Notes under the pieces: model-generated | What the model was told of the DNA's origin: nothing | Databases searched by the model: none | What the model saw: only the letters and a program-made list of their open reading frames with translations | Position numbers and translations under genes: made by a program | Shown here: in pieces, positions 46,772 through 53,517 of the stretch | Numbering within the stretch: position 1 is the stretch's first letter | Layout of the letters: each line of letters begins with the position of its first letter | Assembly: GCA_947450355.1 (NCBI GenBank) | Contig: CANFVB010000002.1 | Coordinates: forward strand, 1 to 59,839 | Length of the DNA: 59,839 nt | From: Bacteroidota bacterium | Lineage (GTDB): Bacteria > Bacteroidota > Bacteroidia > Flavobacteriales > Flavobacteriaceae | Reading direction: 5' to 3'

Positions 46772-47070
46772 TTTCCAAACATTCATAATTCATAATTTAT
46801 AATTCATAACTCATAATTAATTTACCTTTGCGTAATCCTTAGCGCTCTTTGCGGTTAAGAAAAAGATAACAGACTAAAAAAATACGAGATAATTCGTGAC
46901 CCGAGACCAGAGGTCGAACAGACGAAGTAAATTCCTGGCAGGAAAAGTTTAAATTTAGATTCGGATTATACTTATTTCCAAATATTCATAATTTATAACT
47001 TATAATTCATAACTTATAATTATACCTTTGTGCCCCTTGTGTAAAACTTTGTGAACTTTGCGGTTAAAAA
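46772..47070. repeat. Duplicated spacer module (CATAATTCATAA block plus CTTTGCGGTTAA)
   Basis: Two copies, at about 46772-46865 and 46970-47068, share CTTATTTCCAAA, a TATAATTCATAACT-rich run, ACCTTTG and CTTTGCGGTTAA. Between them lie two short hairpins (GACCAGAGGTC; TTCCTGGCAGGAA). This accounts for most of the 504-base gap before the next gene; no ORF is convincing. Confidence 0.6.
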
Positions 47071-47171
47071 AAATCAGTCGAAAGACATAAAGTCTTAAAG
47101 CCGAACGAACGTTTTGGTTTCCAATTGGACACTATCCAAAACAGAAAATACCAAAATAGTACCACTTATTC

Positions 47172-47210
47172 CGATATATGACCACTTATTACTTGGTCTT
47201 TTGTATATCG
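47172..47210 (+). promoter_or_regulatory. Two-step hairpin upstream of the exported-protein gene
   Basis: CGATATA (47172-47178) pairs with TATATCG (47204-47210), and inside them GACCA pairs with TGGTC. It lies 40-78 bases before the ATG at 47250 and could be a leader structure or an operator; no known element was recognised. Confidence 0.35.
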
Positions 47211-47249
47211 AAAAAATAACATCAAGTTTGCATCATATTAAAACATTGT

Positions 47250-47891
47250 ATGATGTGTAATCTAAAATTTATTGTAACTCTTTTCACTTTTCTGATAACT
47301 TCAGTTGGTGCTTTAGCATACAATAAAGAAAATGGCAATCATGAGAATGACACAATTTCTATAAAACCTTTGACGGATACCAACTTAAAAGGATTTGTTA
47401 TTTTTGATAAATCTAAATTTTCGGCTGTTGCCAATACCCTACACGTAAAAGGCACTATCACTATTATCAATACTACTAAAAACCTACCACTTCAAGAAGC
47501 AATTTCCGACATAAAAATTACCGCTGTTCCATATTGTAAAATTCAAAGTCGCAAAACTACAAAAAACATGTTTTCAACTATCAAAGTTAAAACAGTAGCA
47601 ATTGTGAAACCAAAAGCAACTTTCTCGAGTTTACCTCTTGAAAACTCTAGCTTTGCCTCCTTATTTGGTATTGGGATAGATAAAATCGTAATTGGTTCAA
47701 ATACAAATTTAAAAAAGAGTTTCAACCCAACTAAAAACTCCTATTTTACTACAATAACAAACTTTTATTTAACCGATAAAAAGTCTCAAAAACGGAAATC
47801 TACTAAATTCCAATATCCGTTTGTTACTCCCGTATTTATTTACGGAAGTAACGAATGGGCAAATCGACCTCCTCCTACTCTTACTTGCTAA
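47250..47891 (+). CDS. Exported protein of unknown function
   Basis: The 213-aa protein has a signal sequence (MMCNLKFIVTLFTFLITSVGALAY). A Lys/Thr-rich mature part follows without a recognised domain, including FVIFDKSKFSAVANTLHVKGTITIINTTKNLPLQEAISDIKITAVPYCKIQSRKTTKN. It ends PVFIYGSNEWANRPPPTLTC. Two ATGs are adjacent at 47250 and 47253. It stands upstream of two other unrecognised exported proteins. The family is not identified. Confidence 0.6.
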   Translation: MMCNLKFIVTLFTFLITSVGALAYNKENGNHENDTISIKPLTDTNLKGFVIFDKSKFSAVANTLHVKGTITIINTTKNLPLQEAISDIKITAVPYCKIQSRKTTKNMFSTIKVKTVAIVKPKATFSSLPLENSSFASLFGIGIDKIVIGSNTNLKKSFNPTKNSYFTTITNFYLTDKKSQKRKSTKFQYPFVTPVFIYGSNEWANRPPPTLTC

Positions 47892-48017
47892 TACAATTGC
47901 TTGATTGGTAAATTACAAAACTTCTCAAACTAAAATTTTATAAGCAACACACTACAATTCTTATACTAATGCTGAAGTACAAGCAGCTTTACTTTGTACA
48001 AAACAAATAAATATACA

Positions 48018-48776
48018 ATGAAAAAAATATTTTTAACCCTTACTTTAGTAGCTAGTTTTATAGCTACAGCACAAGTGAAAATTGGAACAAGTCCAACAGT
48101 CATTGATGGTAATTCATTACTAGAATTAGAAACTACAAACCAAGGGCTTTTATACCCACGTGTTGCATTAACAAGTACAACTTCTTATTTGCCTTTAAGT
48201 GATACACTTCCTAACATTAAACAACCAGGGATGACTGTTTACAACACAGCAACTACAATTACAGGAACAAACGATGTTACTCCAGGTTTGTATGTAAATG
48301 ATGGATTTAATTGGATTCGAGTGACACCGACTGCTCCTAAAACTTTATATACTGACAACGCAGCTATTACAAGCGCTAGAACGGTTACCTTGAACAACAA
48401 CGACCTTACTTTTACAGCAGGAGTTGGTGGAACTGGAAAAACAGTTGTGGCAAGTACTTTTAAAACAGGTGGTGCGGTTTATGGGAATTATAGAGCATTT
48501 AATGGAACATTAAATTCAGCAGCTTGGCTTGATTCAGACTATGCAATAATACACACTGGATCAACAACTACAGGTGAATTAATAAGTTTGCCAAGTGCTT
48601 TAGGTAATTTAGGTCGGATAATATCATATACAAACCAAAATACTGTTACAAAAACTTATATTACAGGTCCTACTAATGCTGACTTTAGACCTCTAAATAC
48701 ATCTAATATAGTTGCTGGAAAAGGACAGCTTATGATTGCAACTTCAACTGGTTGGCAAATTATTGGTGGAAATTAA
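48018..48776 (+). CDS. Exported surface-type protein of unknown function
   Basis: The 252-aa protein starts at 48018 (signal peptide MKKIFLTLTLVASFIATAQ), eight codons inside the ORF. The sequence KIGTSPTVIDGNSLLELETTNQGLLYPRVALTSTTSYLPL, with GMTVYNTATTITGTNDVTPGLYVNDGFNWIRV, is a pattern common in flavobacterial surface and tail-fibre-like proteins. The rest is Thr/Asn/Gly-rich beta sequence ending GWQIIGGN. It has no T9SS C-terminal domain. The next gene, 19 bases on, shares the MxVYNTAT and xGKWLPLG/GFNWIRV features, so the two are probably co-transcribed. Function unknown. Confidence 0.7.
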   Translation: MKKIFLTLTLVASFIATAQVKIGTSPTVIDGNSLLELETTNQGLLYPRVALTSTTSYLPLSDTLPNIKQPGMTVYNTATTITGTNDVTPGLYVNDGFNWIRVTPTAPKTLYTDNAAITSARTVTLNNNDLTFTAGVGGTGKTVVASTFKTGGAVYGNYRAFNGTLNSAAWLDSDYAIIHTGSTTTGELISLPSALGNLGRIISYTNQNTVTKTYITGPTNADFRPLNTSNIVAGKGQLMIATSTGWQIIGGN

Positions 48777-48795
48777 TTTAAATAAATAAGAAAAA

Positions 48796-49587
48796 ATGAA
48801 AAAATATATATTTACAATAGCAATAATTTTTAGTATTGGTAATCATGCAAAGGCACAGATAAACTTACCAGCAGACCCATCATATACTATATTAAGCGAA
48901 CATGCTTTTATTGATGCATCTGATTATGGCAGGACTGCACCAAATAATGAACAAAAAGGTTTCAATTTCCCACAAACAGATTTAACACAATGGGTTTTTA
49001 AAGTTGATTTTGCAGGTACATTGTTTTTAACTGCTTATGATGGAATGATTGTTTACAATACTGCTACTGGATCTACTTTAGCACCCGACCCGTTTGGTGG
49101 AAATGAAATTTTACAAAAAGCAAATAATGGTATTGTTACTACAGTAGCTCCTGGATTTTATTATTTTTATAATCCTACTACTTTAGACGAATTTGGAAGT
49201 CCTATTACAGGAATTATTGAAAATGGTAAATGGTTACCACTTGGAAGTGGTGGTTCTGGAGTTGTTACTTCACCAGTAAAATCATATAATAATCTTACTG
49301 AAACTTCAACTGGAATTTCAATTGATGGTAAAATAGTATATGCCATCACTGGAACATTTACAACTTTGGGTGTTAACGCACTTATAACTATTGCAAAACC
49401 TTTAGGAATGACGGGTTATTATAAAATGACAACCTACCAAAACGGAAGAACATTCAGAAGTGAAATATCATCTTTTAACATTGATCCTTTAGTACTTACA
49501 AACAATGTAGTTACAGGTAGCGGTTTGTTCTCTGAGGTGTATCCAGTAGGAACTTACACGTATACTTTAGAGTATTTTAAATCGTAA
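48796..49587 (+). CDS. Exported surface-type protein of unknown function
   Basis: The 263-aa protein has a signal peptide (MKKYIFTIAIIFSIGNHAKAQ). Its mature part includes FAGTLFLTAYDGMIVYNTATGSTLAPDPFGGNEILQ, VAPGFYYFYNPTTL and ENGKWLPLGSGGSG near residue 150. It then has a beta-rich C-terminal part (IVYAITGTFTTLGVNALITIAKPLGMTGYYKMTTYQNGRTFRSEISSF). The YNTATG and W-x-P-L-G features link it to the preceding gene. A strong terminator follows 34 bases after the stop. The function is unknown. Confidence 0.7.
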   Translation: MKKYIFTIAIIFSIGNHAKAQINLPADPSYTILSEHAFIDASDYGRTAPNNEQKGFNFPQTDLTQWVFKVDFAGTLFLTAYDGMIVYNTATGSTLAPDPFGGNEILQKANNGIVTTVAPGFYYFYNPTTLDEFGSPITGIIENGKWLPLGSGGSGVVTSPVKSYNNLTETSTGISIDGKIVYAITGTFTTLGVNALITIAKPLGMTGYYKMTTYQNGRTFRSEISSFNIDPLVLTNNVVTGSGLFSEVYPVGTYTYTLEYFKS

Positions 49588-49620
49588 TACGTTTATAAAA
49601 ATACTTTATTATTTCAATGA

Positions 49621-49651
49621 AAAGCTGTTCTTAATTGAACAGCTTTTTTTT
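49621..49651 (+). terminator. Rho-independent terminator
   Basis: AAAGCTGTTC and GAACAGCTTT form a perfect 10-bp stem with a 6-nt loop, followed by a long T run. It closes the exported-protein operon. Confidence 0.9.
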
Positions 49652-49680
49652 ATGACACTATCCAAACTGCGGATATATTT

Positions 49681-49834
49681 ATGCTTACTGCATTTGTAAT
49701 TATGCTTCCCGCATTTAGAATTATGCTTACCGCATTTAGAATTATGCTTACCGCATTTAAAATTAAACTTCCCGCATTTAAAATTAAACTTCCCGCATTT
49801 AGAATTATGCTTCCCGCATTTGTATTTATGCCTG
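49681..49834. repeat. Tandem array, seven units of 21 bp, upstream of a sigma-factor gene
   Basis: Seven contiguous 21-nt units plus a partial eighth run from 49681, with consensus ATGCTTCCCGCATTTAGAATT. Variation is confined to a few positions (CTTACC/CTTCCC, TTTAGA/TTTAAA/TTTGTA, ATGC/AAAC). The TTTG of the last unit (49819-49822) forms the -33 box of the promoter at 49842. The period of two helical turns would place all units on one face of the DNA. Confidence 0.92.
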
Positions 49835-49849
49835 TATGACTTATATTTG
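49819..49849 (+). promoter_or_regulatory. Consensus promoter of the ECF sigma/DUF4252 operon
   Basis: TTTG (49819-49822), a 19-bp spacer and TATATTTG (49842-49849) match the Bacteroidota primary-sigma consensus exactly. The -33 box is part of the last unit of the 21-bp array. The leader to the ATG at 49954 is about 100 nt. Confidence 0.75.
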
Positions 49850-49953
49850 TAAACTTCTATTAATAGGTGATTATGATTCTAAAATAATAAATATTCGTGT
49901 AACAAAATTAATCCTTGATCGTCTTCCTTTTATAATAGCCTAAAAACAAGTCA

Positions 49954-50463
49954 ATGAATCAAAATGAGTTTGTAAAGTCCATTACGCCATTCAAAGACAA
50001 GCTCTTTCGTCTTGCCAAACGATTGTTGGTAAGTACAGAAGAAGCTGAAGATGCAACTCAAGAAATACTATTGAAATTATGGAATAAGAATGATGATTTA
50101 GGGAATTATAATAGTTTAGAAGCTTTTGCAATGACAATGACTAAGAATTATTGTTTGGATCAATTGAAATCGAAAAGAGCGGGGAACTTAAAATTGGTTC
50201 ACGACAATTATAATGACAGAGAACCAAGTTTACAACAAAAATTAGAAGATAAAGACAGTTTGAACTGGGTTGAAAAAGTCATCAATCAATTACCAGAACA
50301 ACAACGAATGATAATTCAAATGAGGGACATTGAGCAATATGAGTTTGAAGAAATTGCAAAAATATTGGATATGAACGAAACGGCAATTCGAGTAGCCTTG
50401 TCAAGAGGACGGAAAACGATACGAGCGTTTATGTTAAAAACACACGATTATGGAATCAAATAG
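49954..50463 (+). CDS. ECF-type RNA polymerase sigma factor
   Basis: The 169-aa protein has region 2 (FRLAKRLLVSTEEAEDATQEILLKLWNKNDDLGNYNSLEAFAMTMTKNYCLDQLKSKRA), a short linker, and region 4 (LNWVEKVINQLPEQQRMIIQMRDIEQYEFEEIAKILDMNETAIRVALSRGRKTIRAFM). This is the two-domain layout of sigma-70 ECF factors. It would direct RNA polymerase to a small regulon. Its last 14 bases overlap the next gene, which encodes a one-pass membrane protein likely to be its anti-sigma partner. Two DUF4252 genes follow in the same operon. Its promoter is of the primary-sigma type, not obviously autoregulated. Confidence 0.93.
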   Translation: MNQNEFVKSITPFKDKLFRLAKRLLVSTEEAEDATQEILLKLWNKNDDLGNYNSLEAFAMTMTKNYCLDQLKSKRAGNLKLVHDNYNDREPSLQQKLEDKDSLNWVEKVINQLPEQQRMIIQMRDIEQYEFEEIAKILDMNETAIRVALSRGRKTIRAFMLKTHDYGIK

Positions 50464-50905
50464 AATAGAAATAATTTTAGAAAAATACTTTCAAGGCGAA
50501 ACAAACAGTGCCGAAGAATTAGAATTAAAAAAATACTTTTCTTCATCCGATGTTGCGCAGCATTTGGAGCATTACACGCCTTTATTTGTTTATTTCGCTG
50601 AAGCAAAAGAGCAAAAGTCTTCGCATAAGTTACCACTACAAACTAAAAAACGTAATGTTATGTGGTTATCAATTGCGGCTTCTGTTGTAGTTTTGCTTGG
50701 AATTAGCACTTTTACGTATTTTCATTCGCCAACTGAAAAAGAAGATTTAGGAACCTATGAAAATCCTGAAGCGGCTTTCGCAGCAACTCAAAAAGCGTTG
50801 GCTTTATTGTCTGAAAATGTAAATGTGGGAATAGAAAGTGTGAAATATATTAACGAGTACCAGTACTCAAAAGACTTAATTTTTAAAAATAACTTTAATA
50901 AATAG
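50450..50905 (+). CDS. One-pass membrane protein, likely anti-sigma partner
   Basis: The 151-aa protein has a cytoplasmic N-terminus (MESNRIEIILEKYFQGETNSAEELELKKYFSSSDVAQHLEHYTPLFVYFAEAKEQ). One transmembrane helix (VMWLSIAASVVVLLGISTFTYF, residues 69-90) and a short periplasmic tail follow. The EKYFQGETNSAEELELKKYF pattern is typical of Bacteroidota proteins encoded just after ECF sigma genes. It overlaps that gene by 14 bases, which implies coupled translation. Sequestration of the sigma factor is inferred from context, not from a recognised domain. Confidence 0.7.
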   Translation: MESNRIEIILEKYFQGETNSAEELELKKYFSSSDVAQHLEHYTPLFVYFAEAKEQKSSHKLPLQTKKRNVMWLSIAASVVVLLGISTFTYFHSPTEKEDLGTYENPEAAFAATQKALALLSENVNVGIESVKYINEYQYSKDLIFKNNFNK

Positions 50906-50910
50906 AAATA

Positions 50911-51441
50911 ATGAGAAAATCAATAGTAGTATTCGTAATTATGTTATTGCCAACGTTCTTTTTTGGACAAGCAGCATTTGATAAATTTGACGGTCAAGAC
51001 GACGTAACATCAGTTATTGTAAACAAGAAAATGTTTCAGATGATGGGAAGTGTCAAAATGGATAATAAAGACAAAGATACCCAACAATACTTGGACTTAA
51101 TCAAGAAATTGGATAATTTGAAAGTGTTTACAACGAACAGTACGAGAGTTACGGCTGAAATGAAAGCAACTTCAGAAAAATATATGAAATCTGCAGGGTT
51201 GGAAGAATTAATGCGTGTGAATGACAACGGTAAAAACATTAAAATATCAGTAAGATCAGGTGCTAAAGATTCGCAAATTAAAGAATTATTGATGTTTATG
51301 GAAGGGAGTTCTAAGGGAAATCAAACGGTTTTGATGTCCTTAACAGGTGATTTTGATTTGAATGAAATTTCGGTATTAACCGATAAAATGAAAATTCCTG
51401 GTGGTGACGAATTGAAAAAAGCAACAAAAGGTAAAAAATAA
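50911..51441 (+). CDS. DUF4252 family exported protein
   Basis: The 176-aa protein has a signal peptide (MRKSIVVFVIMLLPTFFFGQ). The DUF4252 pattern follows: VTSVIVNKKMFQMMGSVKMDNKDKDTQQYLDLIKKLDNLKVFTTNS, and later VLMSLTGDFDLNEISVLTDKMKIPGGDELKKATKGKK. The family is found beside ECF sigma genes in flavobacteria; the role is not established. It follows the membrane protein by 5 bases and precedes a second DUF4252 gene by 5 bases. Confidence 0.85.
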   Translation: MRKSIVVFVIMLLPTFFFGQAAFDKFDGQDDVTSVIVNKKMFQMMGSVKMDNKDKDTQQYLDLIKKLDNLKVFTTNSTRVTAEMKATSEKYMKSAGLEELMRVNDNGKNIKISVRSGAKDSQIKELLMFMEGSSKGNQTVLMSLTGDFDLNEISVLTDKMKIPGGDELKKATKGKK

Positions 51442-51446
51442 TCAAG

Positions 51447-51983
51447 ATGAAATACATTTATAGTCTTGCCATAATTGGAAGTATTTTATTGTCAAGTTGC
51501 AATAACGAACCCACTCTACAAAAGTATTTTGTAGAAAATACAGAAAATAAGAATTTCATTGCCTTGGATTTATCGCCAAGCATTTTGAATATTGATGCTA
51601 CGAAATTATCTGCGGAACAAAATACTGCATTGAAATCTTTTGATAAAATGAATATTTTAGCATTCAAATTAAATGATAAAAATAAAGCAGAATTTGAGGT
51701 AGAACGCGCTAAAGTAAATGAGATTCTAAAGGATGAAAAGTACCAACAATTGATGAAATTTGGTTCTGGAAAAGAAGGTGCTTCTGTAAGTTTTGTTGGA
51801 AGCGACGAACATATTGAAGAGTTTGTGTTGTTTGCCAATAAAAAAGAAAATGGTTTTGCTGTAATAAGAATTCTAGGAAAGGATATGAATCCAACGGGTA
51901 TTATGACAATGATGTCAGTACTTCAAAAGGCAAATATTGATTTGGAACAATTGAAACCGTTACAGCAATTGCTTGAAAAGTAA
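51447..51983 (+). CDS. DUF4252 family lipoprotein
   Basis: The 178-aa protein has a lipobox (SLAIIGSILLSSCNNEPT, Cys18) and is probably anchored in the outer membrane. The mature part shows the family features FIALDLSPSILNIDATKLSAEQNTALKSFDKMNILAFKLN and FAVIRILGKDMNPTGIMTMMSVLQKANIDLEQLKPLQQLLEK. It is the second DUF4252 gene of the operon and only distantly similar to the first. A bidirectional terminator separates it from the convergent E2 gene. Confidence 0.85.
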   Translation: MKYIYSLAIIGSILLSSCNNEPTLQKYFVENTENKNFIALDLSPSILNIDATKLSAEQNTALKSFDKMNILAFKLNDKNKAEFEVERAKVNEILKDEKYQQLMKFGSGKEGASVSFVGSDEHIEEFVLFANKKENGFAVIRILGKDMNPTGIMTMMSVLQKANIDLEQLKPLQQLLEK

Positions 51984-52016
51984 ATTCAAAAAACTTAAAT
52001 TTTTGGGAATAAAAAC

Positions 52017-52050
52017 AAAAAAGGAGATTATTTTAATAATCTCCTTTTTT
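52017..52050. terminator. Bidirectional terminator between the DUF4252 operon and the E2 gene
   Basis: AAAAAAGGAGATTA and TAATCTCCTTTTTT form a 14-bp stem with A and T tracts on both sides, so it serves both converging genes. Confidence 0.9.
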
Positions 52051-52063
52051 GTTTTTTAAAGTT

Positions 52064-53434
52064 TTAAAAATCTCTATTTATGTCAAAAGCTTCTAAATAA
52101 TCGGCTACACGTTTTACAAAACTTCCTCCAAGAGCACCATCAACAACTCGGTGATCGTAACTGTGAGATAAGAACATTTTGTTGCGGATACCAATGAAAT
52201 CGCCTTCTGGAGTTTCAATTACGGCAGGAACTTTACGAATTGCTCCAAGTGCTAAAATACCAACTTGTGGCTGATTGATGATTGGTGTTCCGAAAACACT
52301 ACCAAAAGTACCCACGTTTGTAACGGTATAAGTTCCGCCTTGTGTATCGTCTGGTTTTAATTTTCCGGCTTTTGCACGGTTTCCTAAATCGTTAACGGCT
52401 TTTGCCATTCCCACTAAATTCAACTGATCGGCATTTTTTATTACTGGAACAATCAAGTTTCCGTTTGGCAAAGAAGCTGCCATTCCAAGGTTTATATTTT
52501 TCTTTTTGATGATATAATCGCCATCAACTGAAATGTTCATTCCTGGGAAATCTTTCAATGCTTTGGCAACTGCTTCCATAAAAATTGGTGTGAAAGTAAG
52601 CTTCTCCCCTTCTCTTTTTTCAAAAGCATTTTTATTTTTCTCACGCCATTTCCAAATATTGGTAACATCCACTTCTATAAACGATTGCACGTGAGCAGAC
52701 GTGTTTATTGACGCCATCATATATCCAGAAATCAGCTTGCGCATTCTATCCATTTCCACAATTTCGTCACCATTGGAAAGCCCCCCAGCCCCCAAAGGGG
52801 GAGCGGGTTGTGGCTTATTTATAGTGGTATTTTGTTGGATAATTCCATTCGGAGTTTTTACTTCGTCTTGGATGACCCCCGATTTGCCTCCGCTTGGAAT
52901 TCCCCCTTTGGGGGCTAGGGGGCTTTTTATATAATTCAAAATATCTTCTTTTGTAACGCGTCCTTCTTTCCCAGAACCGTTTATAGATTCTAATTCGGAA
53001 ATTGAAATCCCTTCTTGTTTGGCAATATTTTTCACCAAAGGAGAAAAGAATTTATCGGAAAGCCCACCAGCCCCCGAAGGGGGTGTGGAAACAATATCAG
53101 TAGATTTTGCAATGCTACTTTCTATGCTTTTTACCGATTCAGAAATATTTAAGTTTACCTCGCTTTGAGCTCCCCCTTCGGGGGTTGGGGGGCTTTCAGT
53201 TTCTATAATTGCAATAGTTTGACCTACTTTTACAATATCATCAACATTGAAAAGTATTTCTGATAAAACTCCAGAAACTTCAGATGGGATTTCACTATCG
53301 ACTTTATCCGTAGCGATTTCTAACACGGCTTCGTCAATTTCGATTTTTTCACCTACTTTTTTCAACCAATTGGTAATTGTTGCTTCTGCAACGCTTTCTC
53401 CCATTTTTGGTAATTTCAATTCAAACTTTGCCAT
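52064..53434 (-). CDS. 2-oxoacid dehydrogenase complex E2 (dihydrolipoamide acyltransferase) with repeat-derived linkers
   Basis: E2 is the core that carries acyl groups on lipoate in pyruvate or branched-chain 2-oxoacid dehydrogenase complexes. The 456-aa chain has one lipoyl domain with the lipoyl-Lys in EIATDKVDSE near residue 43. The peripheral-subunit-binding domain is SPLVKNIAKQEGISISELESINGSGKEGRVTKEDILNYI near 128-166. The catalytic domain has the His in SYDHRVVDGALGG near 424-436. The linkers contain ESPPTPEGGA, STPPSGAGGLS, KSPLAPKGGIPS and PAPPLGAGGLS, each encoded by a GC-rich palindromic repeat. Substrate type (pyruvate or branched-chain) cannot be decided; E1 and E3 genes are not in the window. 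Confidence 0.92.
   Translation of the reverse strand: MAKFELKLPKMGESVAEATITNWLKKVGEKIEIDEAVLEIATDKVDSEIPSEVSGVLSEILFNVDDIVKVGQTIAIIETESPPTPEGGAQSEVNLNISESVKSIESSIAKSTDIVSTPPSGAGGLSDKFFSPLVKNIAKQEGISISELESINGSGKEGRVTKEDILNYIKSPLAPKGGIPSGGKSGVIQDEVKTPNGIIQQNTTINKPQPAPPLGAGGLSNGDEIVEMDRMRKLISGYMMASINTSAHVQSFIEVDVTNIWKWREKNKNAFEKREGEKLTFTPIFMEAVAKALKDFPGMNISVDGDYIIKKKNINLGMAASLPNGNLIVPVIKNADQLNLVGMAKAVNDLGNRAKAGKLKPDDTQGGTYTVTNVGTFGSVFGTPIINQPQVGILALGAIRKVPAVIETPEGDFIGIRNKMFLSHSYDHRVVDGALGGSFVKRVADYLEAFDINRDF
52776..52806. repeat. GC-rich palindromic repeat in E2 gene, copy 4 (coding order)
   Basis: GGAAAGCCCCCCAGCCCCCAAAGGGGGAGC on the plus strand encodes PAPPLGAGGLSN on the minus strand, in the linker before the catalytic domain. 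Confidence 0.85.
52898..52927. repeat. GC-rich palindromic repeat in E2 gene, copy 3
   Basis: AATTCCCCCTTTGGGGGCTAGGGGGCTTTT on the plus strand encodes KSPLAPKGGI directly after the E3-binding domain. Its orientation is opposite to copy 4. Confidence 0.85.
53059..53090. repeat. GC-rich palindromic repeat in E2 gene, copy 2
   Basis: AAAGCCCACCAGCCCCCGAAGGGGGTGTGG on the plus strand encodes STPPSGAGGLSD, just before the E3-binding domain. Its orientation is the same as copy 4. Confidence 0.85.
53168..53198. repeat. GC-rich palindromic repeat in E2 gene, copy 1
   Basis: GCTCCCCCTTCGGGGGTTGGGGGGCTTTC on the plus strand encodes ESPPTPEGGA, just after the lipoyl domain. Its orientation is the same as copy 3. 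Confidence 0.85.
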
Positions 53435-53517
53435 ATTCTTAAACTAAAGTTGTTTTTGTGTATTCAATTTGCAAAATTACTATTTATTTTAAATATTAAC
53501 TGCATTAAATGTATTTT

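Noticed and set aside
49681-49834. Possible CRISPR array
   Set aside because: Units of 21 bp are contiguous, with no unique spacers between repeats and no cas genes in the window. The same holds for the arrays at 24802 and 58293.
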